64,000 nt of DNA from contig JAGZHZ010000011.1 in assembly GCA_018366495.1 (NCBI GenBank), positions 22,945 through 86,944 on the forward strand, given 5' to 3'. Both the position numbers and the translations under genes were made by a program. Below are positions 41,078-49,379 of this stretch, one piece after another (position 1 is the stretch's first letter; each line of letters begins with the position of its first letter). The notes beneath the pieces are model-generated. The model was not told the origin of the DNA and ran no database searches. It was given only the letters and a program-made list of their open reading frames with translations. The DNA comes from Clostridiales bacterium (GTDB lineage: Bacteria > Bacillota > Clostridia > Lachnospirales > Lachnospiraceae).

Positions 41078-41311
41078 TTACTCAATGATATAAGGTTTCA
41101 ATGTATCCAAAATAGAATTTACATCATCTTCTGCATGGATATTCAAATCAATCGGTTTGGACAGATCCAGACTGAAGATACCCATGATTGATTTTGCATC
41201 AATCACATATCTGCCGGATACTAAATCGAAATCATAATCAAATTTTGTGATATCGTTTACAAAAGATTTTACTTTATCGATAGAATTTAAAGAAATTTGA
41301 ACTGTTTTCAT
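41078..41311 (-). CDS. HPr-like protein lacking the phosphorylatable histidine
   Basis: 77 residues with the HPr fold: DAKSIMGIFSLDLSKPI matches the HPr region around regulatory Ser46 (KSIMGVMSL). The His15 region (GIHARPA in HPr) is replaced by SIDKVKSF, so it cannot carry phosphate from enzyme I. Retention of the Ser46 site without His15 recalls Crh, a catabolite-repression co-effector of CcpA in bacilli. A GGGAGG site precedes the ATG. It lies alone between thiI and mtaB on the opposite strand with its own promoter and terminator. Confidence 0.8.
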   Translation of the reverse strand: MKTVQISLNSIDKVKSFVNDITKFDYDFDLVSGRYVIDAKSIMGIFSLDLSKPIDLNIHAEDDVNSILDTLKPYIIE

Positions 41312-41347
41312 TGGAATGACCTCCCTGAATATATTTTTCTTACTTTT

Positions 41348-41376
41348 ATATTAATGGCAGCGGTTTGAAAAGTCAA
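41348..41376 (-). promoter_or_regulatory. Putative promoter of the HPr-like gene
   Basis: Minus strand: TTGACT (41376-41371), 17 bases, TAATAT (41353-41348). Expected start lies about 30 bases before the ATG. Confidence 0.6.
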
Positions 41377-41457
41377 TGAGAAAACGTACAAACTTTTGTG
41401 TGGATCTTTGGCGAAAGTGATGAAGAAAGAAAAAGATAAAATAAGGAGATAAATAAA

Positions 41458-42765
41458 ATGGAAAGAAAAAAAGCAGCTCTTCATAATCTTGGATGTAAAG
41501 TAAATGCGTATGAGACAGAAGCAATGCAGCAGATTCTGGAGGAAAACGGGTATGAGATTGTTCCGTTTGCACCTGGAGCAGATCTCTATTTGATTAATAC
41601 TTGTACAGTGACAAATATTGCAGACAGAAAATCACGTCAGATGCTTCATAAGGCGAGAAAGATGAACCCGAAAGCAATTGTGGTGGCAGCAGGATGTTAT
41701 GTGCAGGCTTCTGCGGAAGAACTGGCAGCGGACGGCTCTGTGGATGTGGTGATTGGAAACAATAGAAAAAAAGATCTTATGAAGATTTTAAAGGAGTTTG
41801 AAGAGGGCAGAGCCACAGAAAATGTGATTGATATGAAATGTGAAAAACAGTATGAAAACCTGTCTATTCAGAAAACAGCAGAACATACAAGAGCATATAT
41901 CAAGGTACAGGACGGATGCAATCAGTTTTGCAGCTACTGCATCATTCCATATACAAGAGGAAGAGTGCGCAGTCGTCTGGAGCAGGAAGTGATAGAAGAA
42001 GTGACAGAGCTGGCACACCATGGATATCAGGAAGTCGTTCTGACTGGAATTCATTTAAGCTCATACGGAACAGATATAGGAAGCAGTTTGATTGAGCTGA
42101 TCGAGCATGTGCATCAGATTGACGGAATCAAGAGAATTCGTCTCGGTTCACTGGAGCCGGGCATTGTCACTCTGGAATTTGCACAGCGGCTGAAGAATCT
42201 GGAAAAATTTTGTCCTCATTTCCATCTCTCTCTTCAGAGTGGATGCGATGCCACATTAAAAAGAATGAACCGGCGCTATACTACCCAAGAATACGGAGAA
42301 AAATGCCGGCTTCTCAGAGAAGTATTTGAAAATCCAGCGCTGACTACAGATGTGATTGTAGGATTTCCAGGTGAGACAGAAGAAGAATTTGAGCAGACAA
42401 AATTATTTTTGGAAGAAATAAAATTCTTTGAGACGCATATATTTAAGTATTCGAGAAGAAAAGGGACAAGAGCAGCAGCAATGGAAAATCAAGTGCCGGA
42501 CAGTGTAAAGAATATCCGAAGCAATGAGTTAATCCAGCTGAATGAAAAAAATCAGAGATTGTTTGAAGAGGCGTGGAGCGATAAAAAAGTACAGATATTG
42601 TGCGAGGAAGAAATTGAGATTGATGGAACCCGATACTATTCCGGACACACGAAGGAGTACATTCGCACGGCAGTTGAGGCAAAGGATGGAGAAGAAAACA
42701 GAATTTTGTCCGGAACTTTAAAAAAAGAATTGAAACCGCATGTCCGATTGTGTACAATAGATTAA
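41458..42765 (+). CDS. mtaB: tRNA N6-threonylcarbamoyladenosine methylthiotransferase
   Basis: MtaB is a radical SAM enzyme adding a methylthio group to t6A37 of ANN-decoding tRNAs. The 435-residue protein has the N-terminal UPF0004 domain with three cluster cysteines (LGCKVNAYE, NTCTVT, AGCYVQ), the radical SAM motif GCNQFCSYCIIPY, and a C-terminal TRAM domain. AAGGAG lies upstream of ATG 41458. In the conserved clostridial order it follows rsmE; here the desulfurase, thiI and HPr-like genes lie between. Confidence 0.95.
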   Translation: MERKKAALHNLGCKVNAYETEAMQQILEENGYEIVPFAPGADLYLINTCTVTNIADRKSRQMLHKARKMNPKAIVVAAGCYVQASAEELAADGSVDVVIGNNRKKDLMKILKEFEEGRATENVIDMKCEKQYENLSIQKTAEHTRAYIKVQDGCNQFCSYCIIPYTRGRVRSRLEQEVIEEVTELAHHGYQEVVLTGIHLSSYGTDIGSSLIELIEHVHQIDGIKRIRLGSLEPGIVTLEFAQRLKNLEKFCPHFHLSLQSGCDATLKRMNRRYTTQEYGEKCRLLREVFENPALTTDVIVGFPGETEEEFEQTKLFLEEIKFFETHIFKYSRRKGTRAAAMENQVPDSVKNIRSNELIQLNEKNQRLFEEAWSDKKVQILCEEEIEIDGTRYYSGHTKEYIRTAVEAKDGEENRILSGTLKKELKPHVRLCTID

Positions 42766-42834
42766 CAGGAAGAGAAACAATTTTCATAAGAAATGCGTTT
42801 TGAGATCAGAATAGAAAGATAAGGACGTGAAAAT

Positions 42835-43101
42835 ATGAGTAAAATTACAACAAACACACAATTTTTTAAGGTGAATTCAGAAACAGAAGTCAGTGTAAAG
42901 GACATTCTGGATACCGTTTATAATGCGATGACAGAAAAGGGATACAATCCGGTTAATCAGATTGTAGGATATATTATGTCCGGAGACCCGACATATATCA
43001 CAAGTCATAACAATGCAAGAAGCCTGATTATGAAGGTAGAACGAGATGAGCTTGTAGAAGAGCTGCTCAAAGAATACATTAAAAATAAGTCCTGGCAGTA
43101 A
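42835..43101 (+). CDS. ireB: IreB family regulatory phosphoprotein (DUF965)
   Basis: 88 residues; TEVSVKDILDTVYNAMTEKG and NPVNQIVGYIMSGDPTYIT are IreB hallmarks. In Enterococcus, IreB is phosphorylated on Thr by the PASTA kinase IreK and limits cephalosporin resistance. The order ireB-ruvX-DUF1292 is conserved across Firmicutes. ATG with AAGGACGTG upstream; ruvX follows after 9 bases. The non-PASTA kinase near 4 kb is unlikely to be its kinase. Confidence 0.94.
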   Translation: MSKITTNTQFFKVNSETEVSVKDILDTVYNAMTEKGYNPVNQIVGYIMSGDPTYITSHNNARSLIMKVERDELVEELLKEYIKNKSWQ

Positions 43102-43110
43102 AGGAAGAAT

Positions 43111-43548
43111 ATGAGAGCAATAGGTTTAGATTTTGGATCAAAGACAGTGGGTGTGGCAATCAGCGACCCGCTGGGAGTGACAGCACAGGGAATAGAAATT
43201 ATCCGCAGAACATCAGAGAACAAGCTGAGAAAAACGCTGGCAAGAATTGAGGAATTGATCAAGGAATATGGTGTGGACACGATTGTATTAGGATTGCCGA
43301 AGAATATGAACAACACATTGGGAGACCGCGCTGAGAAATCCCTGGAATTTAAGGGGATGTTAGAGCGCAGAACAGGTCTTCCGGTTGTTATGTGGGATGA
43401 GCGTCTGACAACCGTGGAAGCAAACAGAACTTTGATCGAAGGAAATATTCGCAGAGAAAATAGAAAACAATATGTGGACCAGCTGGCGGCAGTACTGATT
43501 TTACAGGGATATTTAGACAGTGAGGGTATAAAAAATGGAAAAAATTAA
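43111..43548 (+). CDS. ruvX: Holliday junction resolvase-like nuclease YqgF
   Basis: A 145-residue RNase H-fold protein acting in 16S rRNA 5'-end maturation, and proposed as an alternative Holliday junction resolvase. The motifs GLDFGSKTVGVAIS, VLGLPKNMNNTLGD and WDERLTTVEANR carry the acidic residues. It overlaps the DUF1292 gene by 14 bases at 43535-43548, showing coupled translation. AGGAAG precedes the ATG. Confidence 0.95.
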   Translation: MRAIGLDFGSKTVGVAISDPLGVTAQGIEIIRRTSENKLRKTLARIEELIKEYGVDTIVLGLPKNMNNTLGDRAEKSLEFKGMLERRTGLPVVMWDERLTTVEANRTLIEGNIRRENRKQYVDQLAAVLILQGYLDSEGIKNGKN

Positions 43549-43804
43549 GTTTGCATTAGAGGGCTACGAAGAGGAAGCGGAATTCTACGTTCTGGAAGAG
43601 ACGAGAATCAGCGGGAGAGATTATCTTCTGGTGACGGAAGATGAAGAGGATGCAGAGGAACAGGAAGTTTTGATTCTGAAGGATTTATCGGAGGATGGCG
43701 ATCCTGAGGCTCTGTATGAAATTGTAGAGGACGAAGAAGAGTTAAAGGCCCTCTCAAAAGTATTTATGGAAATGATAGATGATATTGAGATCGAATTGGA
43801 ATAA
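43535..43804 (+). CDS. DUF1292 family acidic protein
   Basis: An 89-residue, strongly acidic protein with no signal peptide. The DUF1292 pattern is visible: EEEAEFYVLEETRISGRDYL, then YEIVEDEEELKALSKVF. Function unknown in all organisms; it is the conserved third gene after ireB and ruvX (yrzB in B. subtilis). It starts inside ruvX with GAGGG upstream. A strong terminator follows. Confidence 0.9.
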   Translation: MEKIKFALEGYEEEAEFYVLEETRISGRDYLLVTEDEEDAEEQEVLILKDLSEDGDPEALYEIVEDEEELKALSKVFMEMIDDIEIELE

Positions 43805-43810
43805 ATAGAG

Positions 43811-43836
43811 AAAAGCGGATGAGAAGCATCCGTTTT
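43811..43836 (+). terminator. Terminator of the ireB-ruvX-DUF1292 operon
   Basis: CGGATG (43816-43821) pairs with CATCCG (43827-43832); AAAA before and TTTT after extend the stem. The 240 bases from here to rnj hold no recognised gene. Confidence 0.8.
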
Positions 43837-44078
43837 GGACAGCTTTCTGTTTCAGCAGCAATGATAGAAAAGAAAGATTTTACAGCAGAATTATCGGAAA
43901 GAACGGAAAATACTGTAAAGTCAGAAAATGTGAAATCATAAAAACTGCAGGTTTAGCTTGAGATCGTGAGGGGAAAGCGGTACCGGCAGATGATTTGTTT
44001 TATCTTAAATTTGCAGGAACAAGAAAAGTGAATAAAAAAATGTGCGTAAATGTGCGGAAATAATGGAGGTGCAATTTT

Positions 44079-45743
44079 TTGAAAAATTTTAATAACTCAA
44101 AATTAAAGATCATCCCACTGGGAGGTCTGGAGCAGATCGGGCTGAATATTACTGCCTTTGAATTTGAGGACAGCATCATTGTGGTAGACTGTGGTCTCGC
44201 ATTTCCGGAGGACGATATGCTGGGAATTGATCTGGTCATCCCTGATGTGACCTATTTGAAAAACAACATAGAAAAAGTAAAGGGATTTATTATCACACAC
44301 GGTCATGAAGATCATATTGGAGCTCTGCCGTATATTTTGAGAGATATCAATGTTCCGATCTACGCTACAAAGCTGACAGTAGGCATCATTGAGCGAAAAC
44401 TGAAGGAACATAACTTGCTGAAAAATACGAAACGGAAAGTAGTAAAACATGGACAGTCTATCAATCTGGGATCATTCAGAATTGAATTTATCAAGACAAA
44501 CCACAGTATTGCAGACGCTTCTGCTCTGGCGATTTATTCTCCGGCGGGAACAGTAATTCATACGGGAGATTTCAAGGTAGATTATACACCTGTCTTCGGA
44601 GATGCTATTGATCTGCAGCGTTTTGGTGAAATTGGAAAAAAAGGTGTGCTGGCTCTGATGTGTGACAGTACAAATGCGGAACGTCCTGGATTTACGATGT
44701 CAGAACGGACAGTGGGCAAGACATTTGATAATATTTTCTCGGAACATCGGAATACAAGAATTATTATCGCAACATTTGCCTCGAATGTGGATAGAGTGCA
44801 GCAGATTATCAATTCTGCATACAAATATGGAAGAAAAGTAGTTGTGGAAGGGCGCAGTATGGTAAATATTATCAGTACTGCTTTAGAGCTGGGATATTTA
44901 AATATTCCGGAGAATACACTGATTGAGATTGAACAGATGAAAAATTATCCTGATGAGCAGATGGTGCTGATCACGACAGGAAGCCAGGGAGAATCTATGG
45001 CAGCGCTGTCACGGATGGCTTCCGATGTTCATCGAAAAGTATCAATCAAACCGGGAGACACGGTGATCTTCAGCTCCAATCCAATTCCAGGAAATGAGAA
45101 GGCAGTCTCAAAAGTAATCAATGAATTATCCATGAAAGGAGCAGATGTTATTTTCCAGGATGCCCATGTATCAGGTCATGCGTGCCAGGAAGAGATCAAG
45201 CTGATTTATTCTCTGGTTCGTCCGAAATATGCTCTGCCGGTTCATGGAGAATATCGCCACAGAAAAGCGCAGGCAGGTATTGCAGAAAGCCTTGGCATTC
45301 CAAAAGATCATATTTTTATGATGCATTCCGGAGATGTGCTGGAAGTGTGCAACGATTCTGCTGAGATCGTGGATCAGGTACAGGCAGGAGCAATTCTGGT
45401 TGACGGCCTTGGTGTCGGGGATGTCGGAAATATTGTACTCCGAGATCGTCAGCATTTAGCGGAGGATGGAATTTTGATTGTTGTGCTGACACTAGAGAAG
45501 TACAGTAATCAGGTACTTGCAGGTCCTGATATTGTTTCAAGAGGCTTTGTTTATGTCAGAGAATCTGAATCTTTGATGGATGAGGCAAAGCACGTTGTGG
45601 AACATGCACTGGATGAGTGTATGGATCGCAGGATCAGCGACTGGGGAAAGATAAAAAATATTATAAAAGATTCTTTAAGTGATTTTCTGTGGAAAAAGAC
45701 AAAGAGAAATCCAATGATTTTACCGATTATTATGGAAGTGTAG
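44079..45743 (+). CDS. rnj: Ribonuclease J
   Basis: RNase J is a metallo-beta-lactamase/beta-CASP nuclease with 5'-exo and endonuclease activity on mRNA. The 554-residue protein has the metal motif THGHEDHIGALPY, HTGDFKVD, MCDSTNAERPG and the beta-CASP part with TTGSQGESMAALSRM and LPVHGEYRHRKAQ. The start is TTG 44079 with GGAGG at 44065-44069, nine bases upstream; the same frame has no better ATG. It leads an rnj-ylbF pair with 10 bases between. Confidence 0.96.
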   Translation: MKNFNNSKLKIIPLGGLEQIGLNITAFEFEDSIIVVDCGLAFPEDDMLGIDLVIPDVTYLKNNIEKVKGFIITHGHEDHIGALPYILRDINVPIYATKLTVGIIERKLKEHNLLKNTKRKVVKHGQSINLGSFRIEFIKTNHSIADASALAIYSPAGTVIHTGDFKVDYTPVFGDAIDLQRFGEIGKKGVLALMCDSTNAERPGFTMSERTVGKTFDNIFSEHRNTRIIIATFASNVDRVQQIINSAYKYGRKVVVEGRSMVNIISTALELGYLNIPENTLIEIEQMKNYPDEQMVLITTGSQGESMAALSRMASDVHRKVSIKPGDTVIFSSNPIPGNEKAVSKVINELSMKGADVIFQDAHVSGHACQEEIKLIYSLVRPKYALPVHGEYRHRKAQAGIAESLGIPKDHIFMMHSGDVLEVCNDSAEIVDQVQAGAILVDGLGVGDVGNIVLRDRQHLAEDGILIVVLTLEKYSNQVLAGPDIVSRGFVYVRESESLMDEAKHVVEHALDECMDRRISDWGKIKNIIKDSLSDFLWKKTKRNPMILPIIMEV

Positions 45744-45753
45744 AGGAAGAGCA

Positions 45754-46110
45754 ATGGAGAGTGTGAAATATCATACGGAAAAATTAATCGCCGCACTGAA
45801 AGAAAGTGACAGCTACCAGAAATATGAGGAAGTAAGAGAAGAAATCGCAAAAGATCCGGAATTAAAACGGCAGTTGGATGAATACCGCAAAAGAAATTAT
45901 CTGATGCAGGCAGAAGATGTGCCGGAAGATTTATTTCAGGAAGAAGAAAAGATGAGCAGGGAATATAAAGAGCTGCGGGAAAATGAATTGATTGAAACAT
46001 ACTTGGAATCGGAATTGGAGATCTGCCGAAAAATTCAGAGAATCATTCAAAAAGTGGTTGTATCAATTGACATGGATATTGATGAGTTTGTTGACGATAT
46101 CAACCTGTAA
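45754..46110 (+). CDS. YlbF/YmcA family regulator
   Basis: A 118-residue helical protein of the YlbF (Com_YlbF) family: KLIAALKESDSYQKYEEVRE at the start, then DPELKRQLDEYRKRNYLMQ. In B. subtilis YlbF, YmcA and YaaT form the Y-complex that steers RNase Y mRNA processing. Its direct coupling to rnj here (10 bases) fits a role in RNA decay. AGGAAGAG precedes ATG 45754. Confidence 0.85.
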   Translation: MESVKYHTEKLIAALKESDSYQKYEEVREEIAKDPELKRQLDEYRKRNYLMQAEDVPEDLFQEEEKMSREYKELRENELIETYLESELEICRKIQRIIQKVVVSIDMDIDEFVDDINL

Positions 46111-46186
46111 GAAAGATAATAGAAAAAAAGAAGAAAAAATCCCTCTGATTTATCTGTGGGGAGTATCAAGGTTTTAAAAAGCAAGA

Positions 46187-46200
46187 ATATGCCGGCATAT
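46187..46200. repeat. 14-base perfect palindrome upstream of the MltG-like gene
   Basis: ATATGCCGGCATAT is fully self-complementary and lies 18 bases before ATG 46219. It could be an operator or simply chance. Confidence 0.4.
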
Positions 46201-46218
46201 AAAAGATAGGGGCTATAT

Positions 46219-46599
46219 ATGAAGACAGAAGAGAGAACATGGAGGGCAGTCACGGTATTAATCAAGTGCCTGGGAGCAGTTGCAGTCATTTTTATATTGG
46301 CAGTCGGCGGCAGAATGGCATATCAATTTGGATATCATGTATTTGCACAGCAGCCGCTCTCAGATCCTCCTGGAAAAGAGGCTGCGCTTACCGTTCAGGA
46401 AGGCGATACAATAAAAGAAATTGCTGAAATATTAGAAGCAGATGGGATTATTCCGGACGCACTTGTGTTTTGTGTTCAAGAACGCCTTTCCAAATATCAG
46501 GGAGAACTGCAGCCAGGTACATATGTGCTGAACAGTGCGCAGACACCGGAGGAGATTCTCCAGATACTGACTGGAGTGTCAGGTGAGACAGACGAGTAA
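46219..46599 (+). CDS. Truncated MltG-like (YceG) membrane protein
   Basis: 126 residues with one N-terminal membrane segment (CLGAVAVIFILAVGG) and a LysM-like subdomain typical of the N-terminal part of MltG: VQEGDTIKEIAEILEADGII, then LQPGTYVLNSAQTPEEIL. The catalytic endolytic transglycosylase domain (about 200 more residues with an essential Glu) is absent. Short forms of this kind occur in Lachnospiraceae, so it may be a stable variant, not a pseudogene. Position before trmR matches mltG (yrrL) in B. subtilis. Confidence 0.8.
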   Translation: MKTEERTWRAVTVLIKCLGAVAVIFILAVGGRMAYQFGYHVFAQQPLSDPPGKEAALTVQEGDTIKEIAEILEADGIIPDALVFCVQERLSKYQGELQPGTYVLNSAQTPEEILQILTGVSGETDE

Positions 46600-46614
46600 A
46601 GAGAGAATAGATTC

Positions 46615-47259
46615 ATGATAGTAGATGAAAGAATGGTGACATATATCAATTCCCTGGATCGCGGCAACACGCCGATTCTGGATCAAATTGAGCAGGAAGC
46701 ACGTTTGGATGAAGTCCCGATTATCAGAAGAGAAATGCAAAGTTTTCTGAAGGTACTTCTCAGTATGAAACAGCCGAAGAAGATCTTAGAAGTAGGAACA
46801 GCTGTGGGTTTTTCTGCAATTTTGATGTGTGAATATGGACCGGAAGAGTGTCATGTCACAACAATAGAAAAATATGAAAAGAGAATTCCGATTGCAAAAG
46901 AAAATTTCAGACGTGCTGGAAAAGAAGCCCAGATCACATTTCTGGAAGGAGATGCGATGGAGATCATGAAAGGGCTGCAGGAGGAATATGATTTTATTTT
47001 TATGGATGCTGCAAAGGGACAGTATATTCATTTTCTGCCTGAAGTGATGAGACTTTTAAAGCCGCAGGGAGTATTAGTTTCAGACAATGTGCTGCAGGAT
47101 GGAGACATTATACAGTCCCATTTTGCAGTTGAACGCAGAAATCGTACAATCTATAAGAGAATGCGGGAATATTTGTATGAATTGAAGCACAACGACCAGC
47201 TGCTGACATCAATTGTCCCGATTGGAGATGGAGCGACAGTCAGCATCAAGTGTAAATAG
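46615..47259 (+). CDS. trmR: tRNA 5-hydroxyuridine methyltransferase (TrmR-type O-methyltransferase)
   Basis: A 214-residue class I SAM O-methyltransferase: ILEVGTAVGFSAILM is motif I, FIFMDAAKGQY carries the metal-binding Asp, and VLVSDNVLQDG follows. By gene order (MltG-like, this, U32 peptidase) it corresponds to B. subtilis TrmR (YrrM), which methylates ho5U34 to mo5U34 in tRNA. The U32 gene downstream would supply the hydroxylation. It starts 15 bases after the MltG-like stop. Confidence 0.85.
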   Translation: MIVDERMVTYINSLDRGNTPILDQIEQEARLDEVPIIRREMQSFLKVLLSMKQPKKILEVGTAVGFSAILMCEYGPEECHVTTIEKYEKRIPIAKENFRRAGKEAQITFLEGDAMEIMKGLQEEYDFIFMDAAKGQYIHFLPEVMRLLKPQGVLVSDNVLQDGDIIQSHFAVERRNRTIYKRMREYLYELKHNDQLLTSIVPIGDGATVSIKCK

Positions 47260-47268
47260 GAGGAACTT

Positions 47269-48495
47269 ATGAAAAAACCAGAGCTGCTGATACCGGCAAG
47301 CAGTCTTGAAGTATTGAAGACTGCGGTTATTTTTGGCGCCGATGCGGTTTATATCGGAGGAGAAGCATTTGGGCTTCGTGCAAAGGCGAAAAACTTTTCA
47401 ATGGATGATATGAGGGAAGGAATATCTTTTGCTCATGAACACGGGGTAAAAGTTTATGTCACGGCTAATATCCTTGCCCATAACCAGGATTTAGAAGGCG
47501 TAGAATTATACTTTAAAGAACTAAAAGAGATCAAACCAGATGGATTGATTATTGCAGATCCTGGTGTTTTTCAGATTGCGAAAAGGATTTGTCCTGAAAT
47601 TGAGCGTCATATCAGTACCCAGGCAAACAATACAAACTATGAGACGTATAAATTCTGGTGGGAATTAGGCGCAAAGCGTGTTGTCTCCGCGAGAGAACTG
47701 TCTTTGGAAGAAATAAAAGAGATTCGGGCACATATTTCGCAGGACATGGAGATTGAAACTTTCATTCATGGAGCAATGTGTATTTCTTATTCCGGCCGGT
47801 GCCTGCTGAGCAATTATTTTACCGGCAGAGATGCCAATCAGGGAGCTTGCACGCATCCATGCCGCTGGAAATATGCAGTCGTGGAGGAAACAAGACCGGG
47901 TGAATATATGCCGGTCTATGAAAACGAGCGCGGAACGTATATTTTTAATTCAAAGGATCTTTGCATGATCGAGCACATTCCGGATCTTCTTCAAGCTGGT
48001 ATTGACAGCTTTAAAATTGAAGGCCGTATGAAGACAGCGCTTTATGTGGCCACTGTTGCCAGAACGTACCGAAAGGCAATTGATGACTGCCTAAGAGATC
48101 AGAAATTATATGAACAGAATATGGACTGGTACCGCAATCAGATTTCAAACTGTACTTACCGTCAGTTTACAACAGGATTTTTCTATGGAAAGCCAGGAGA
48201 CGAATCTCAGATTTATGACAGCAATACCTATATTAAAGAATACACTTATCTGGGTATTATAGGGGGAGAAAAAGACGGACTTTACAGGATCGAACAGCGC
48301 AATAAATTCAGTGTGGGAGAACAGATTGAAGTGATGAAACCGGATGGAACAGATTTGGAAGTAACTGTCCGTGCTATTTTTGATGAAGAAGGAAACCCAC
48401 AGGAAAGTGCGCCGCATCCAAAACAAGTGTTGTATGTAGATCTTGGCACAAAACTGGATATTTATGACATTTTAAGAAGACAGGAAATAGAATAA
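47269..48495 (+). CDS. trhP: U32 family tRNA hydroxylation protein (TrhP-like)
   Basis: A 408-residue U32 'peptidase' family protein: KKPELLIPASSLEVLKTAV, VYIGGEAFGLRAKAKNFS, the signature ETFIHGAMCISYSGRCLLSN with the cysteines, and SFKIEGRMKTALYVA. B. subtilis TrhP1/P2 perform prephenate-dependent 5-hydroxylation of U34; the neighbouring trmR then methylates. Here one protein follows trmR, 9 bases apart, with AGGAGG upstream. The reading may cover both functions; a second copy is not in view. Confidence 0.85.
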   Translation: MKKPELLIPASSLEVLKTAVIFGADAVYIGGEAFGLRAKAKNFSMDDMREGISFAHEHGVKVYVTANILAHNQDLEGVELYFKELKEIKPDGLIIADPGVFQIAKRICPEIERHISTQANNTNYETYKFWWELGAKRVVSARELSLEEIKEIRAHISQDMEIETFIHGAMCISYSGRCLLSNYFTGRDANQGACTHPCRWKYAVVEETRPGEYMPVYENERGTYIFNSKDLCMIEHIPDLLQAGIDSFKIEGRMKTALYVATVARTYRKAIDDCLRDQKLYEQNMDWYRNQISNCTYRQFTTGFFYGKPGDESQIYDSNTYIKEYTYLGIIGGEKDGLYRIEQRNKFSVGEQIEVMKPDGTDLEVTVRAIFDEEGNPQESAPHPKQVLYVDLGTKLDIYDILRRQEIE

Positions 48496-48523
48496 AAGAG
48501 AAAAACAGAATAAAATAAAAGTA

Positions 48524-48552
48524 TTGACAAAGAAATTAGAATGTGATATTTT
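48524..48552 (+). promoter_or_regulatory. Promoter of the urease operon
   Basis: TTGACA (48524-48529), 17 bases, then TATTTT (48547-48552), preceded by TGTGA. The expected start (near 48559) lies only a few bases before a terminator hairpin. Confidence 0.65.
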
Positions 48553-48561
48553 AAAAAACGT

Positions 48562-48611
48562 AAGCAGACAAAGGTGTCTAAAAAGAACCTTTGTCTGCTT
48601 TTTTGTTGTTT
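48562..48611 (+). terminator. Leader terminator (attenuator?) of the urease operon
   Basis: AAGCAGACAAAGGT (48562-48575) pairs perfectly with ACCTTTGTCTGCTT (48587-48600), followed by TTTTGTTGTTT. It lies between the promoter and ureA, so most transcripts would stop after about 45 bases unless antiterminated. Alternatively it ends the upstream operon. Confidence 0.75.
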
Positions 48612-48687
48612 ATCAGTTTTTCAATGTAAGATCAAGGCCTTGTCTGAAAAATACTGTAAAAATAAGCCGCAAAAGGAGATTAACAAG

Positions 48688-48990
48688 ATGAGAATAACAC
48701 CAAAAGAACAGGAAAAATTACTGCTTCATCTGGCTGGAAACCTTGCAAAAGAGAGAAAAGCAAGAGGATTAAAATTAAATTATCCAGAAGCAGTGGCTTA
48801 CATCAGCTCTGAACTAATGGAGATGGCACGCGATGGAAAAGAAGTGACAGAACTGATGAATCTGGGAACAAAACTTCTCACAAAAGAAGAAGTAATGGAT
48901 GGAGTTGCAGACATGATAACAGAAGTTCAGGTAGAAGCAACTTTTCCAGATGGAACAAAGCTTGTGACGGTACATAATCCGATTCAGTAA
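48688..48990 (+). CDS. ureA: Urease subunit gamma
   Basis: The smallest urease structural subunit; with UreB and UreC it hydrolyses urea to ammonia and carbamate in the cytoplasm. The 100-residue product from ATG 48688 has KEQEKLLLHLAGNLAKERK, LKLNYPEAVAYIS and TFPDGTKLVTVHNPI, all typical. AAAAGGAGAT lies upstream. A longer in-frame reading from 48574 runs through the terminator hairpin and is rejected. ureA and ureB are separate, unlike the fused form of Helicobacter. ureB starts 14 bases later. Confidence 0.97.
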   Translation: MRITPKEQEKLLLHLAGNLAKERKARGLKLNYPEAVAYISSELMEMARDGKEVTELMNLGTKLLTKEEVMDGVADMITEVQVEATFPDGTKLVTVHNPIQ

Positions 48991-49004
48991 GGAGGAAAAA
49001 CGGT

Positions 49005-49367
49005 ATGAAAATTGGAGAAGTCATGCCTTTGGATAGAGAAATTACATTGAATGAAGGAAAGGCTTGTTGCACGATCCTTGTAACAAATACAGGAGATCGG
49101 CCAGTACAAGTTGGTTCTCATTTTCACTTTTTTGAAGTAAATCGCTGCCTGGAATTTGACAGAGAAAAAGCGTACGGATATCATCTGGATATTCCTTCCG
49201 GTACATCTGTAAGATTTGAGCCAGGAGAAGAAAAAGAAGTACAGTTGACTGCTATTGGAGGAACGAGAAGAGTTTTTGGATTAAATGATTTGACATGTGC
49301 CCAGGCTTCAGAATCAACAAAACAAGCAGCGCTGGATAAAGCAAAGAAAAAAGGATTTATCAGATAG
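49005..49367 (+). CDS. ureB: Urease subunit beta
   Basis: A 120-residue urease beta subunit: VTNTGDRPVQVGSHFHFFE, REKAYGYHLDIPSGTSVRFE and GGTRRVFGLNDL are family signatures. It has a short C-terminal extension (TKQAALDKAKKKGFIR) of about 15 residues relative to many homologs. GGAGG precedes ATG 49005 by 9 bases. It lies between ureA and ureC, with 12 bases to the ureC start. Confidence 0.97.
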   Translation: MKIGEVMPLDREITLNEGKACCTILVTNTGDRPVQVGSHFHFFEVNRCLEFDREKAYGYHLDIPSGTSVRFEPGEEKEVQLTAIGGTRRVFGLNDLTCAQASESTKQAALDKAKKKGFIR

Positions 49368-49379
49368 GAGGAATTGTAT

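Noticed and set aside
43861..43941. 26-codon ORF between the DUF1292 terminator and rnj
   Set aside because: It has no ribosome binding site and no recognisable sequence. A lost fur-like gene at this place was considered, but nothing in the sequence supports it.
43960..43990. GCGGTACCGG, resembling part of a T-box antiterminator
   Set aside because: The full T-box sequence, specifier stem and terminator are missing, and rnj is not an amino-acid gene; it is only a short palindrome.
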